From an uncultured Bacilli bacterium (GTDB lineage Bacteria; Bacillota_I; Bacilli_A; RF39; UBA660), in contig CAJTRV010000021.1 in the NCBI GenBank assembly GCA_910578855.1, positions 1 to 24,293 of the forward strand: DNA of 24,293 nt. The letters run 5' to 3'. The position numbers were made by a program, and so were the translations under genes. Shown here in pieces: positions 7,931 to 16,288 of the stretch (position 1 is its first letter; the number at the start of each line of letters is the position of its first letter). The notes under the pieces are model-generated. The model had not been told where the DNA came from. It saw only the letters and a list, made by a program, of their open reading frames with translations, and made no database searches.

Positions 7931-7960
7931 AATATTGTTACCTTTTAAAGGGTGCGCTAC
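7931..7960. other. Right junction of the element (attachment site) inside a collagen-like gene
   Basis: The 45-bp collagen repeats match each other from GCTACAGGGCC onward, but the first copy departs from the repeat left of about 7956 (TGC GCT where later copies read GGA GCT). Left of that point the sequence CCTTTTAAAGG is not repeat-like. The crossover therefore lies at about 7950-7960. The partner junction is outside the window. Confidence 0.7.
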
Positions 7961-8555
7961 AGGGCCAACAGGACCAACTGGGGCAGCCGGATTAGCAGGA
8001 GCTACAGGGCCAACAGGACCAACAGGGGCAGCCGGGTTAGCAGGAGCTACAGGGCCAACAGGACCAACAGGGGCAGCTGGGTTAGCAGGAGCTACAGGGC
8101 CAACAGGACCAACTGGAGCAACTGGTATAGCTGGTGGAATTGCTTCATTTGGAAGCAAGTATAGTGATGCACCGCAAACAATTAATATTACACTAGGTGG
8201 TACAACTCAAGTGGGTCTTCCAACGGGCGGACCTAACCTAAATATGAGTTATGCTACAGTGAATGCAATTACAGTAACACAAACAGGAACATACCAAATT
8301 AGTTATTTACTAAATGGAAGTGTAGCGGTTGGAACAACTGTAACAATGTCAGTCCGACGGAATGGTACTGCTATTCCTGGAGCGTCTATTTCTAGAGTAT
8401 TGTCCGTTGGTACAGGAACGCTATATTCAGGTACAGTTATGGTTGCTTTAACAGCAGGAGATGTGATTGATATGGCGCTTAGTGCTTTAGTTGCAGTAGG
8501 TGTAACATTAAGTACTGGAACTAATGCATCTTTAAATATCATTAGATTAAGTTAA
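7935..8555 (+). pseudogene. BclA-like collagen protein, 3' part, 5' end cut off by the inserted element
   Basis: Gly-X-Y triplets (GPTGPTGAAGLAGAT) run to about residue 65. They are followed by a 140-residue C-terminal domain rich in beta strands, like the trimerising domain of exosporium protein BclA (QTGTYQISYLLNG and LSTGTNASLNIIRLS). Such proteins form collagen-like filaments on spores or cell surfaces. The frame can begin only at TTG 7935, which has no ribosome site and lies in element DNA, so the true N-terminus is missing. Excision of the element would restore the gene if the left half survives outside the window. The recombinase gene reads straight into it without a terminator, so some transcript or a short coupled product is possible. 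The C-terminal domain is intact. Confidence 0.8.
7953..8132 (+). repeat. Four 45-bp tandem repeats coding for Gly-X-Y
   Basis: Copies begin at 7953, 7998, 8043 and 8088. The inner copies differ by about one base, and the first and last are diverged at their outer ends. Each encodes 15 residues. Near identity at DNA level suggests recent copy-number change. Confidence 0.9.
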
Positions 8556-8587
8556 TCTAATAACAAATAGTTACATTAGCATATGAT

Positions 8588-8621
8588 ATAAGTGAAGCCA
8601 GATGACTTCACTTATCTTTTT
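8588..8621 (+). terminator. Terminator after the collagen-like gene
   Basis: A perfect 10-bp stem (ATAAGTGAAG at 8588-8597 with CTTCACTTAT at 8606-8615, loop of 8) is followed by CTTTTT. It lies just before the glycosyltransferase, so it may only attenuate transcription. Confidence 0.8.
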
Positions 8622-8635
8622 AGAAAGGGGAATAT

Positions 8636-9718
8636 ATGAGTACTTACAAAATTTGTGTCTATGCGATCAGTAAGAATGAGGAAAAATTTGTAAAACGATG
8701 GGTAGAATCAATGAACGAGGCTGATGCTATTTATGTATTGGATACAGGTTCGACCGATCAAACGGTTAAAAAATTAAAAAAATATGGAGTCCATGTGACG
8801 AAAAAAGAAATTAAACCCTGGCGTTTTGATGTTGCTCGAAATGAGTCTTTAAAGTTAGTTCCAGAAGATTATGATATTTGTGTTTGTACGGATTTAGATG
8901 AAGTATTTAAACCAGGATGGCGAAAAAAATTAGAAGAATTATGGAAGGAAGATACAACTCGAGCTCGTTATAATTATAATTGGAGTCTAGATGAAAATGA
9001 TCAACCAATTGTCAATTTTTATATTGAAAAAATGCATAAAAGAAAAGGATATCAGTGGACGCATCCCGTTCACGAAGTTTTAGAATATAGCGAGGGTGCA
9101 GAACGGGTAATCACAACTGATGAAATCACATTGAATCATTATCCAGATCATAGTAAATCACGGGGAAGTTATTTACCACTTTTGGAATTATCAGTTGAAG
9201 AGAGTCCTGAAGACGATCGGAATATGCATTATCTGGGAAGAGAATATATGTACTATGGTCGATGGAATGAATGCATTGATACCTTAATTCGACATCTTAA
9301 TTTAAAAACAGCTATATGGCCTGATGAACGAGCTGCTTCGATGCGATTTATTGCTCGATCATATCGAGAACTAAAACGATATGAAGAAGCAAGAATGTGG
9401 CTTGATAAAGCAATGATTGAAGCACCTCATTTAAGAGATCCCTTTGTTGAACGCGTGATCTTAGAGTACCATTTGCAAAATTATCCAGGCGTGATTCAAT
9501 ATGGGTTACAAGCATTAGAAATTAAACAGCATCCTAAGACTTATATCAATGAAGTATTTAGTTGGAATAATACCATTTATGATTTATTATCACTTGCTTA
9601 TTATTATACTGGTAATCCAAAGGAAGCACTTCGCTATATTGATTTTGCTTTGGCAATGGATCCGGATGACGAACGATTACAAAATAATAAAAAATTGATT
9701 GAAAAAGAAGTGTCGTAG
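8636..9718 (+). CDS. Family 2 glycosyltransferase with TPR-like C-terminus (360 aa)
   Basis: The protein transfers a sugar from a nucleotide-sugar donor. The N-terminal GT-A fold (about 1-100) shows YAISKNEEKFVKRW, the LDTGSTDQT donor-binding motif and the DXD-like CTDLDE near residues 84-88. A substrate region follows (HPVHEVLEY). From about 195 to the end, helical TPR-type repeats (YLGREYMYYGRWNECIDTL and YEEARMWLDKAM) are visible. No membrane segment is present, so it is cytoplasmic. It starts at ATG 8636 with AAAGGGG upstream. In Clostridioides difficile a GT2 gene (sgtA) sits beside bclA3 and glycosylates it; the same neighbourhood here suggests that this enzyme decorates the collagen-like protein. 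That target is inference. Confidence 0.88.
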   Translation: MSTYKICVYAISKNEEKFVKRWVESMNEADAIYVLDTGSTDQTVKKLKKYGVHVTKKEIKPWRFDVARNESLKLVPEDYDICVCTDLDEVFKPGWRKKLEELWKEDTTRARYNYNWSLDENDQPIVNFYIEKMHKRKGYQWTHPVHEVLEYSEGAERVITTDEITLNHYPDHSKSRGSYLPLLELSVEESPEDDRNMHYLGREYMYYGRWNECIDTLIRHLNLKTAIWPDERAASMRFIARSYRELKRYEEARMWLDKAMIEAPHLRDPFVERVILEYHLQNYPGVIQYGLQALEIKQHPKTYINEVFSWNNTIYDLLSLAYYYTGNPKEALRYIDFALAMDPDDERLQNNKKLIEKEVS

Positions 9719-9728
9719 CTTCTTTTTT
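9702..9728 (+). terminator. Terminator of the glycosyltransferase gene
   Basis: A 9-bp stem (9702-9710 with 9719-9727), loop of 8, ends in six T and includes the stop codon in its loop. Confidence 0.6.
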
Positions 9729-9730
9729 CT

Positions 9731-9754
9731 AAAAAAAACAAGATTTCTCTTGTT
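9731..9754 (-). terminator. Terminator of the alcohol dehydrogenase gene
   Basis: On the minus strand a 7-bp stem (9748-9754 with 9737-9743) directly follows the stop codon and is followed by a run of T (the A-run at 9731-9738 on plus). Confidence 0.75.
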
Positions 9755-10780
9755 CTATTTAGTAGGATCAACGAGTATTTTAACGGCATCGTCGGTTCCC
9801 GATGTCAATCTTTCATAAGCTGCTTGTACTTCTTCTAGACTAACAATATCATCGACAAAAGGTAAGATGTCAATTTTTTTCTCAGCCATTAAGTGAATGC
9901 AGGTTTCAAATTCCTCTTTGGTATAGGCAATCGCCCCTAGTAGTGTTAATTCACGCATTACAGCAATTACAGTTGGGATGGTAATTGGTTCAGTAGCAAC
10001 TCCGACTAAAACCACTTTAGCCCCTGGTTTCACAGCCATCAGAGCTGAACTAACTGCTTTTGCATTTCCACAACAATCGATGACGATATCAAAACCACCA
10101 TTTGTTTTAGTAAAACATTGTTCTAAAAATGTTTCCTCCATGGCATTTAACCAAGCGTTGGCTACGCCTAAGTGAACGGCTTTTTCTCCACGTGCAGCAT
10201 TTGTTTCTGATACTGCAACATAGCTAGCACCAGCTTTTTTGGCAAACATAGCTGAAACAAGCCCAATAATTCCGCCACCAATTATGAGTACCTTATCACC
10301 AATTTTAATATTGGCAAGATGAATTGCGTGTAGACCAACGGCGGTAGGTTCTACCATAGCAATCTCATCATCTGAAACTGTATCTGGTACTTTAATCACC
10401 ATATCTGAACGAATCGCCATTTTGGGTGCTAATGCTCCAGGATTTGATAGTGATAACCCCGTCGCAGATGTCCAAGTTTCTGCACAGTATTGTGGGTTTC
10501 CTGTAAGACATGCAGAACAATGACCACAAGGTGAGATTGGAAGAGCAGTTACGCGCTCTCCCACCTTTAAATCGCTTCTATTACCGGGATCGGTTACGAC
10601 CCCACAATATTCGTGGCCCATAACAAGCCCAGCTGGTTCACCAGCTACCCAGTAATGAATATCAGAACCACAAATTCCTGCTTTCTTGACGTCAATTACA
10701 ACATTCTCATTATTAGAAATTGGTTCGGCGATTTCTTTGATTTCAAATTCATGGGCACTTTTTAATGAAACACATTTCAT
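9755..10780 (-). CDS. Zinc-dependent medium-chain alcohol/polyol dehydrogenase (341 aa)
   Basis: This enzyme oxidises an alcohol or polyol with NAD(P) and catalytic zinc. Visible are Cys37 (GICGSDIHYW), His56-Glu57 (MGHEYCG), the four structural-zinc cysteines 85, 88, 91 and 99 (CGHCSACLTGNPQYC), Glu144 (VEPTAVGLHAI) and the Rossmann loop GGGIIG at 168-173. Length and motifs fit the sorbitol/threonine dehydrogenase subgroup; the substrate cannot be told. The start is ATG 10780 with GAGGAGG upstream on the minus strand. It is a single gene with its own terminator, divergent from the rhodanese gene across a short region holding an inverted repeat. Confidence 0.88.
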   Translation of the reverse strand: MKCVSLKSAHEFEIKEIAEPISNNENVVIDVKKAGICGSDIHYWVAGEPAGLVMGHEYCGVVTDPGNRSDLKVGERVTALPISPCGHCSACLTGNPQYCAETWTSATGLSLSNPGALAPKMAIRSDMVIKVPDTVSDDEIAMVEPTAVGLHAIHLANIKIGDKVLIIGGGIIGLVSAMFAKKAGASYVAVSETNAARGEKAVHLGVANAWLNAMEETFLEQCFTKTNGGFDIVIDCCGNAKAVSSALMAVKPGAKVVLVGVATEPITIPTVIAVMRELTLLGAIAYTKEEFETCIHLMAEKKIDILPFVDDIVSLEEVQAAYERLTSGTDDAVKILVDPTK

Positions 10781-10842
10781 AAATAACCTCCTCTTATTTT
10801 CTTTATTATATCATGACCTTTCTTCATACGATTAAAATTTTA

Positions 10843-10887
10843 CCACTTTACATGTCAATGAATGAGAAATTTTATACTATAAAGTGG
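10843..10887. promoter_or_regulatory. Inverted repeat between dehydrogenase and rhodanese genes
   Basis: CCACTTTA (10843-10850) and TAAAGTGG (10880-10887) are perfect complements. The right arm overlaps the -35 box of the rhodanese promoter, and the left arm lies upstream of a TATAAT on the minus strand (plus 10805-10810) that may serve the dehydrogenase. It may be a shared operator. Confidence 0.45.
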
Positions 10888-10913
10888 ACAAGGTACATAT
10901 AGTTTAATATAAT
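10885..10913 (+). promoter_or_regulatory. Promoter of the rhodanese gene
   Basis: TGGACA (10885-10890) and TATAAT (10908-10913) have a 17-base spacer. The transcript would start near 10920, just before the GGAGGT ribosome site. Confidence 0.75.
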
Positions 10914-10930
10914 AGATCATGGAGGTTATA

Positions 10931-11329
10931 ATGAAAACAACATATATTTGGGGAATTGTCATCGGGTTGTTCATAGGTTTAATTGTGATATTATCACTGC
11001 AAAAAGAAAAGGCGGTTTATCATTATCGAACGGTAACAAACGAGGAAGCGATAGAAATGCTTGCGCGGGAAGAGGTAACGATTCTCGATGTTCGAACTAA
11101 GTTAGAATATAATAGTGGTCATATTAAAGGAGCGCTTCATATTCCACTAGAGAGTATTGATGAGCAGTTTCCAAAATTATTTACCGATAAAAATGCTTAC
11201 TATCTGATATATTGTCAAAGTGGTTCTCGTAGTGAGAAAGCTAGTAAAAAATTGGCAACTTTAGGATATCAAAATGTCTATGATTTTGGTAGTATTGATC
11301 AGTGGGACGGTGATCTAGTAAAAGATTAG
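10931..11329 (+). CDS. Membrane-anchored single-domain rhodanese (132 aa)
   Basis: Rhodaneses move sulfane sulfur through a persulfide on a catalytic cysteine. One N-terminal membrane helix (about 5-23) is followed by a rhodanese domain: ILDVRTKLEYNSGHIKGALHIP and the active-site loop CQSGSRS with Cys95. The short six-residue loop fits sulfur rather than phosphatase chemistry. I chose ATG 10931 because GGAGGT (10921-10926) precedes it and the promoter places the transcript start near 10920; the in-frame ATG at 10919 would have no leader. The domain probably faces outward or is held at the membrane. Its sulfur partner is unknown. Confidence 0.85.
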   Translation: MKTTYIWGIVIGLFIGLIVILSLQKEKAVYHYRTVTNEEAIEMLAREEVTILDVRTKLEYNSGHIKGALHIPLESIDEQFPKLFTDKNAYYLIYCQSGSRSEKASKKLATLGYQNVYDFGSIDQWDGDLVKD

Positions 11330-11344
11330 AAAATAATATAAAAG

Positions 11345-11379
11345 TAGAGATTGTTCGCTTTAATTCTCTATTTTTTTTT
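11345..11379 (+). terminator. Terminator after the rhodanese gene
   Basis: TAGAGA (11345-11350) pairs with TCTCTA (11365-11370), loop of 14, followed by nine T. polC begins 26 bases later, so a promoter for it must lie close by; GATACAAT at 11380-11387 is a possible -10 box. Confidence 0.6.
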
Positions 11380-11404
11380 GATACAATAAATAAAGGTGAT
11401 TTAA

Positions 11405-14400
11405 ATGCAGGAAAAGTTAGAGATGCTATTGAAACAAATTCAATTAGAAGCTGAATACTATCCATTATTCCAAAGTGGTATGTTAGAGCGAATTATCGGG
11501 AGTAAAGATCGGAAAAACTATTGTTTTCGACTTCATTTAGATACGCTGCTTCCTGTATCTGTTTATAAACATTTTGTCGCATTATTATGTAAAGGATTTC
11601 CAACAATTCGTGAAGTAAGTGTTCAATTTACAGTTGATCAAGTTCTAGCAGATCAAATTCAAGAATATTTTACCTATTTTATGGAGATATGTATTGCTCA
11701 ACACCCAATTTTATCGATGTTCCAACAGCTTGAATCAAAGGTTGAAGACCATAAGATAAAATTGACAGTCGATAGTAAAGCAGAAGCTGGGCAACTTGTT
11801 AGTATTGAGCCGGAGCTTAGGGCACAATTTGGACGATTAGGGATTGATGATTTTGAATTGATCATTACGATTGATGAGCAGAAACAACAATCAGATCCCC
11901 TTAGCGAAGCATTGTCAGCGATTCCCAAAGAGGCATTACAGCCTAACATTCCGCCAGTTAGTCAGCCAGCTTTGAAACGAGAATTTAAGAAAAATTATAG
12001 CCGTAAATTAATTATTGATCCTGATAATCCAAGTGTTATTTTAGGAAGAGAAATTGATGATGCGAATGTGATTCATTTGCAAGAATTATTGTCAGAAAAG
12101 AATAACGTAGTAATTGAAGTTTGCCTATTTGTAGAACCTGAGATAAAAGAGACAAAGACTGGTTTAAAAATCGTGACGCTAAAGATGACGGATTATACTG
12201 ATAGTATGTATGCGAAGATATTTGTCAATGAAGATGATGAGCTAGCGGTTATCAAGAAAGAAATCAAACAGAACCAATGGTATTTGATGCGTGGAAATGT
12301 TAAGATGGATAATTATAGTAAAGAATTGACCTTTAGTGTTCGTGATGTCAATCGTCTTGAGAAAGCCTCAGCTGACAAACGCGATGATACCAGCTCAGAA
12401 AAACGAGTTGAATTACACACCCATACTCAGATGAGTCAGATGGATGGATTAACATCAGTAGGAAAGCATGGCTTAGCACTTATTGATCGGGCGTTAGAAT
12501 GGGGGCACAAGGCCATTGCGGTAACTGACCATAATGGTTGTCAGGCCTTTCCAGCAGCGTATAATGCGGTGAAAAGGATTAATAAGGGCCGTGATGAAGA
12601 TGATAAATTTAAGGTAATTTATGGAACAGAGCTTACAATGGTTGATGATACCGTTCATATTGCTCTTCGTTCGAATGATAGTGAATTATTAGAAAATACG
12701 TATGTTGTCTTTGACTTTGAAACAACTGGATTTAATGCTGGTGGTGGTGATCAGATCATTGAAATTGGAGCTGTTAAAATTCACAAAGGTGAGATTATCG
12801 ATCGGTTTGATGAATTGATTGATCCTCATCGCAAACTCCCAGCTAAGATTACAGAGATTACCAACATTACGGATGAGATGTTAAAAGGAAAGCCAGATGA
12901 AGAAACGGTGGTAAAACAATTTATCGAATGGTATCAAGATCTACCAATGGTAGCGCATAATGCTAAATTCGACGTTTCGTTCTTGGAAATGGCTTATCAA
13001 AAGTATCAACTGGGAACATTTACGAATCCGGTAATCGATACTTTGGAGTTATCTAGAACGATGGATAATAACTTTGCACGTCATAGTTTATCAGCTCTTG
13101 TTAAACGTTATAATGTTCCTTGGGATGAAACAGCTCATCACCGGGCCGATTACGATGCCGAAGGAACGGCCCTTGTATTCCATAAAATGTTACAAAAATT
13201 AAACGATCGTAATTTTGAAACGATGAACGATCTATCGAAATTAGTAAGTCGTGATGAAATTCATAAATATGGACGGACATTTCATGTTAATTTATTAGTG
13301 AAGAATAAAGTAGGATTAAAAAATTTATTTAAAATAGTGTCAATGGCCAATACCAAATATTTATATAAGACACCCCGTATTTTACGAAGTGAGATCGAAG
13401 CCCATCGTGAAGGAATCTTAGTTGGTAGTGGTTGTTATGAGTCAGAAGTATTTATTGAAGCTCGTAGTAAGAGTGAAGAAGAGCTGACGAATATTATCAA
13501 TTTCTATGACTATGTCGAAGTGCAGCCAATGGATTGTTATGATCATTTGTTACAGATGAATGATTTTGCTAGTCAGACCGATTTAATGAACAATATTAAA
13601 AAAATTGTCGAGGGAACGAAGGCCGCTGGAAAACTCATCGTTGCTACTGGTGATGTGCACCATATTGATCCTGAAGATAAGATCTATCGGGAAATTATTG
13701 TCAATCAGAAATCCCCTGGTGGAGGGAGACATCCATTAGCTCGTAAAAATATTACCAATATTCCTAGTATGCATTTTAGAACGACCAATGAAATGTTGGA
13801 AAATTTTGATTTCTTAGGAACTGAATTAGCCCATGAAATTGTTGTTACCAATCCCAATAAAATTGCCGATATGGTTGAAATTATTGAAGTTATTGTCGAA
13901 ACAGGTGGAATTCCATTTTCACCAAAGATTGACAATTCGGTTGAGACCGTAAAAGAGTTGGTATATGGAAAAGCCCATGCTTTATATGGTGATCCTCTCC
14001 CAGAAAATATTAGTGAGCGAATTGACCAAGAATTAAAGGGAATTATTGGTAGTGGGTATGATGTGATCTACCTTATTGCTCAAAAATTGGTAAAGAAATC
14101 CAATGATGATGGATATCTTGTTGGTTCTCGGGGATCAGTAGGATCGAGTTTTGTTGCAACAATGATGGGAATTACGGAGGTTAATCCGCTTCCAGCGCAT
14201 TATCGTTGTCCAAACTGTAAACGAAGCATTTTTGAAGATGAGGAAGGAAATCCTTATGGAGCTTCTTACTCTAGTGGTTATGACTTACCAAAGCGCAATT
14301 GTCCTGATTGTGGAACCGAGATGGCCAATGAGGGACAGGATATGCCCTTTGCTACCTTCCTAGGGTTTAATGCTGATAAAGTACCAGATATCGACTTGAA

Positions 14401-15823
14401 TTTCTCGGGTGAATATCAGTGGAAAGCTCATGAGTATACAAAGGAGTTATTTGGAATTGACAATGTTTATCGAGCTGGAACAATCGGTACGGTTGCAGCT
14501 AAAACAGCATTTGGGTTTGTCAAAGGATATTGTGAAGATCGGGGTATTACAATGCGAACGGCCGAAGTAGAGCGGTTGTCTATGGGATGTACTGGGGTAA
14601 AACGAACGACTGGTCAACATCCTGGGGGAATTGTTGTAATTCCTGGTTATATGGATGTCTTCGACTTTACACCGTTTCAATATCCCGCCGATGATACGAA
14701 TTCCCTATGGCGGACGACCCACTTTGATTATCATGCTATCGAGGAGGACGTCTTAAAACTCGATATTTTAGGCCACCAGGATCCAACCGATTTACGGATC
14801 TTACAGGACTTATCGGGAATTGATGTGACGACTCTTCCAATGGATGATGCTGAGGTTATGAGTTTGTTAACATCGACTAAGGCACTCGGAGTAACACCTG
14901 ATCAGATTATGTGTCCCATTGGGGCCTTAGGGTTACCCGAATTGGGAACCAGGTTTGTACTTCAGATGTTAATGGATACCAAACCTAAAACCTTTGGGGA
15001 ATTGGTTAAAATTTCTGGTTTATCACACGGAACTGATGTTTGGGCCGGAAATGCCAGCGAATTGATTAAAAATAAAATTGTCCCTTTTAAAGATGTAATT
15101 GGATGTCGTGATGATATCATGGTGAACTTGATGAACTGGGGAATTGAGCCAAAAATTGCTTTCAAGATTATGGAGTTTGTCCGAAAAGGACGGGCATCGA
15201 AGGAACCTGATCAATGGAATGAGTATGCGAAGATATTAAGAGATGCGAATATTCCTGAATGGTATATTGAGTCTTGTCATAAAATTAAATACATGTTCCC
15301 GAAAGCCCATGCTTGTGCTTACGTTATGAGTGCCCTTAGAATTGCCTGGTTTAAAGTTCATGAGCCTCTTTGGTATTATACGGCATACTTCTCAACTCGA
15401 CCTGATGACTATGATATTGAAACGATGATCAAGGGATATGATGCGATTCGGGCCAAATATATTGAATTAAAAGGAAAAGGATTTGATTTGACCAATAAGG
15501 AAGTGGCGATCCAAGATTGTCTTCATATGGCTCTTGAGATGACAGCACGTGGTTTCACCTTTGCGCCAATCGATTTGAATAAAAGTGAAGCGATGTATTT
15601 TTCGGTGAAGGATGATCATTCTATCTATCCACCATTTCGAACCATTGAAGGACTTGGGGATACGGTTGCTAAAAACATTGTAGAAGAACGTGAAAAACGA
15701 CCATTCCTAAGTATTGAAGATCTTCAAAAACGTGCCAAAGTATCAGCAACATTGATTGAAAAGATGCGAATGATGGGGATTTTAGATGGGATGGATGAAT
15801 CAAGTCAATTGAGTTTATTTTAA
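11405..15823 (+). CDS. polC: DNA polymerase III PolC-type alpha subunit (1472 aa)
   Basis: This is the essential replicative polymerase of low-GC Gram-positives. In order: N-terminal domain (about 1-200), OB-fold (about 220-325), PHP domain beginning at HTHTQMSQMDG near residue 337 and interrupted by the DEDD proofreading exonuclease (FDFETTG near 434, HNAKFDVSF, HHRADYDAEGT), then the polymerase. The latter shows GSRGSVGSS near 906, a four-cysteine zinc site (CPNC near 934, CPDC near 966) and the catalytic aspartates in PDIDLNFSGE near 994. The C-terminus has a helix-hairpin-helix segment (IEGLGDTVAKNIVEER). Length is slightly above the Bacillus protein (about 1440). The start is ATG 11405 with AAAGGTG upstream. 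No lesion is seen. It appears to stand alone, closed by a strong terminator. Confidence 0.98.
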   Translation: MQEKLEMLLKQIQLEAEYYPLFQSGMLERIIGSKDRKNYCFRLHLDTLLPVSVYKHFVALLCKGFPTIREVSVQFTVDQVLADQIQEYFTYFMEICIAQHPILSMFQQLESKVEDHKIKLTVDSKAEAGQLVSIEPELRAQFGRLGIDDFELIITIDEQKQQSDPLSEALSAIPKEALQPNIPPVSQPALKREFKKNYSRKLIIDPDNPSVILGREIDDANVIHLQELLSEKNNVVIEVCLFVEPEIKETKTGLKIVTLKMTDYTDSMYAKIFVNEDDELAVIKKEIKQNQWYLMRGNVKMDNYSKELTFSVRDVNRLEKASADKRDDTSSEKRVELHTHTQMSQMDGLTSVGKHGLALIDRALEWGHKAIAVTDHNGCQAFPAAYNAVKRINKGRDEDDKFKVIYGTELTMVDDTVHIALRSNDSELLENTYVVFDFETTGFNAGGGDQIIEIGAVKIHKGEIIDRFDELIDPHRKLPAKITEITNITDEMLKGKPDEETVVKQFIEWYQDLPMVAHNAKFDVSFLEMAYQKYQLGTFTNPVIDTLELSRTMDNNFARHSLSALVKRYNVPWDETAHHRADYDAEGTALVFHKMLQKLNDRNFETMNDLSKLVSRDEIHKYGRTFHVNLLVKNKVGLKNLFKIVSMANTKYLYKTPRILRSEIEAHREGILVGSGCYESEVFIEARSKSEEELTNIINFYDYVEVQPMDCYDHLLQMNDFASQTDLMNNIKKIVEGTKAAGKLIVATGDVHHIDPEDKIYREIIVNQKSPGGGRHPLARKNITNIPSMHFRTTNEMLENFDFLGTELAHEIVVTNPNKIADMVEIIEVIVETGGIPFSPKIDNSVETVKELVYGKAHALYGDPLPENISERIDQELKGIIGSGYDVIYLIAQKLVKKSNDDGYLVGSRGSVGSSFVATMMGITEVNPLPAHYRCPNCKRSIFEDEEGNPYGASYSSGYDLPKRNCPDCGTEMANEGQDMPFATFLGFNADKVPDIDLNFSGEYQWKAHEYTKELFGIDNVYRAGTIGTVAAKTAFGFVKGYCEDRGITMRTAEVERLSMGCTGVKRTTGQHPGGIVVIPGYMDVFDFTPFQYPADDTNSLWRTTHFDYHAIEEDVLKLDILGHQDPTDLRILQDLSGIDVTTLPMDDAEVMSLLTSTKALGVTPDQIMCPIGALGLPELGTRFVLQMLMDTKPKTFGELVKISGLSHGTDVWAGNASELIKNKIVPFKDVIGCRDDIMVNLMNWGIEPKIAFKIMEFVRKGRASKEPDQWNEYAKILRDANIPEWYIESCHKIKYMFPKAHACAYVMSALRIAWFKVHEPLWYYTAYFSTRPDDYDIETMIKGYDAIRAKYIELKGKGFDLTNKEVAIQDCLHMALEMTARGFTFAPIDLNKSEAMYFSVKDDHSIYPPFRTIEGLGDTVAKNIVEEREKRPFLSIEDLQKRAKVSATLIEKMRMMGILDGMDESSQLSLF

Positions 15824-15854
15824 AAAAGCCAGTATCTGTGATATTGGCTTTTTT
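15822..15854. terminator. Bidirectional terminator between polC and the convergent gene
   Basis: A 15-bp stem with one G-U pair (15822-15836 with 15840-15854), loop TGT, has A6 on the left and T6 on the right. It serves polC and the minus-strand membrane protein gene. Confidence 0.9.
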
Positions 15855-15859
15855 AGCGA

Positions 15860-16288
15860 TTAAACTTCAGGATTAGCAACGTCGGAAAAGTCAAAGGGTT
15901 TACTTGCTTGTTGGTAAGAAATATAGAAACTAATGATACCTGCAATCAGAGTAATAACGGTTACTAAGACTTGTAATTTAGAATTGGTTGTATCTTTTCC
16001 TTTGGCTTCAAAAATATCGACGTAATTCATATTAACAAATAGCATAATGAGAATAAGGGCTAAAATAATAGCATGATTATCAACGTCGATATGATCAGCA
16101 GTAAGATCAGAAAACAGTGGTTGTTGGCCAGTTTTTTTTCGATATAAGTCATAGGTCAATATCGTTGAGAGGGTAGTTGTGAGAATAAAGATAATTGCAA
16201 CTACTAGCTGGATGGTGATCAGAGTAATTTCTTCTTCAGTGACCTGTTCAGGATTCCCTTGTAGATTCCCTAAGAACGCGAATCTCAT
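15860..16288 (-). CDS. Small membrane protein of unknown function (142 aa)
   Basis: I do not recognise this family. Three hydrophobic segments are clear (about residues 22-45, 72-88 and 106-123), separated by a polar stretch (RKKTGQQPLFSDLTADHIDVDN) and followed by a short polar tail. The start ATG 16288 lies within the deacetylase gene, overlapping it by 41 bases in another frame. No strong ribosome site precedes it, so translation may be coupled to the deacetylase. The shared transcript suggests a cell-envelope role. Confidence 0.65.
   Translation of the reverse strand: MRFAFLGNLQGNPEQVTEEEITLITIQLVVAIIFILTTTLSTILTYDLYRKKTGQQPLFSDLTADHIDVDNHAIILALILIMLFVNMNYVDIFEAKGKDTTNSKLQVLVTVITLIAGIISFYISYQQASKPFDFSDVANPEV

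Noticed and set aside
7953..8132. Regular 45-bp repeats as a possible CRISPR array
   Set aside because: The repeats are directly adjacent with no unique spacers, in frame and coding for Gly-X-Y triplets.
7832..8158. Minus-strand ORF rich in Pro-Val-Gly repeats
   Set aside because: It is the reverse complement of the collagen repeats and of the recombinase end, with no ribosome site; low-complexity shadow.
13705..15214. Several minus-strand ORFs inside polC
   Set aside because: All are short shadows of a strongly conserved coding frame and lack ribosome sites.
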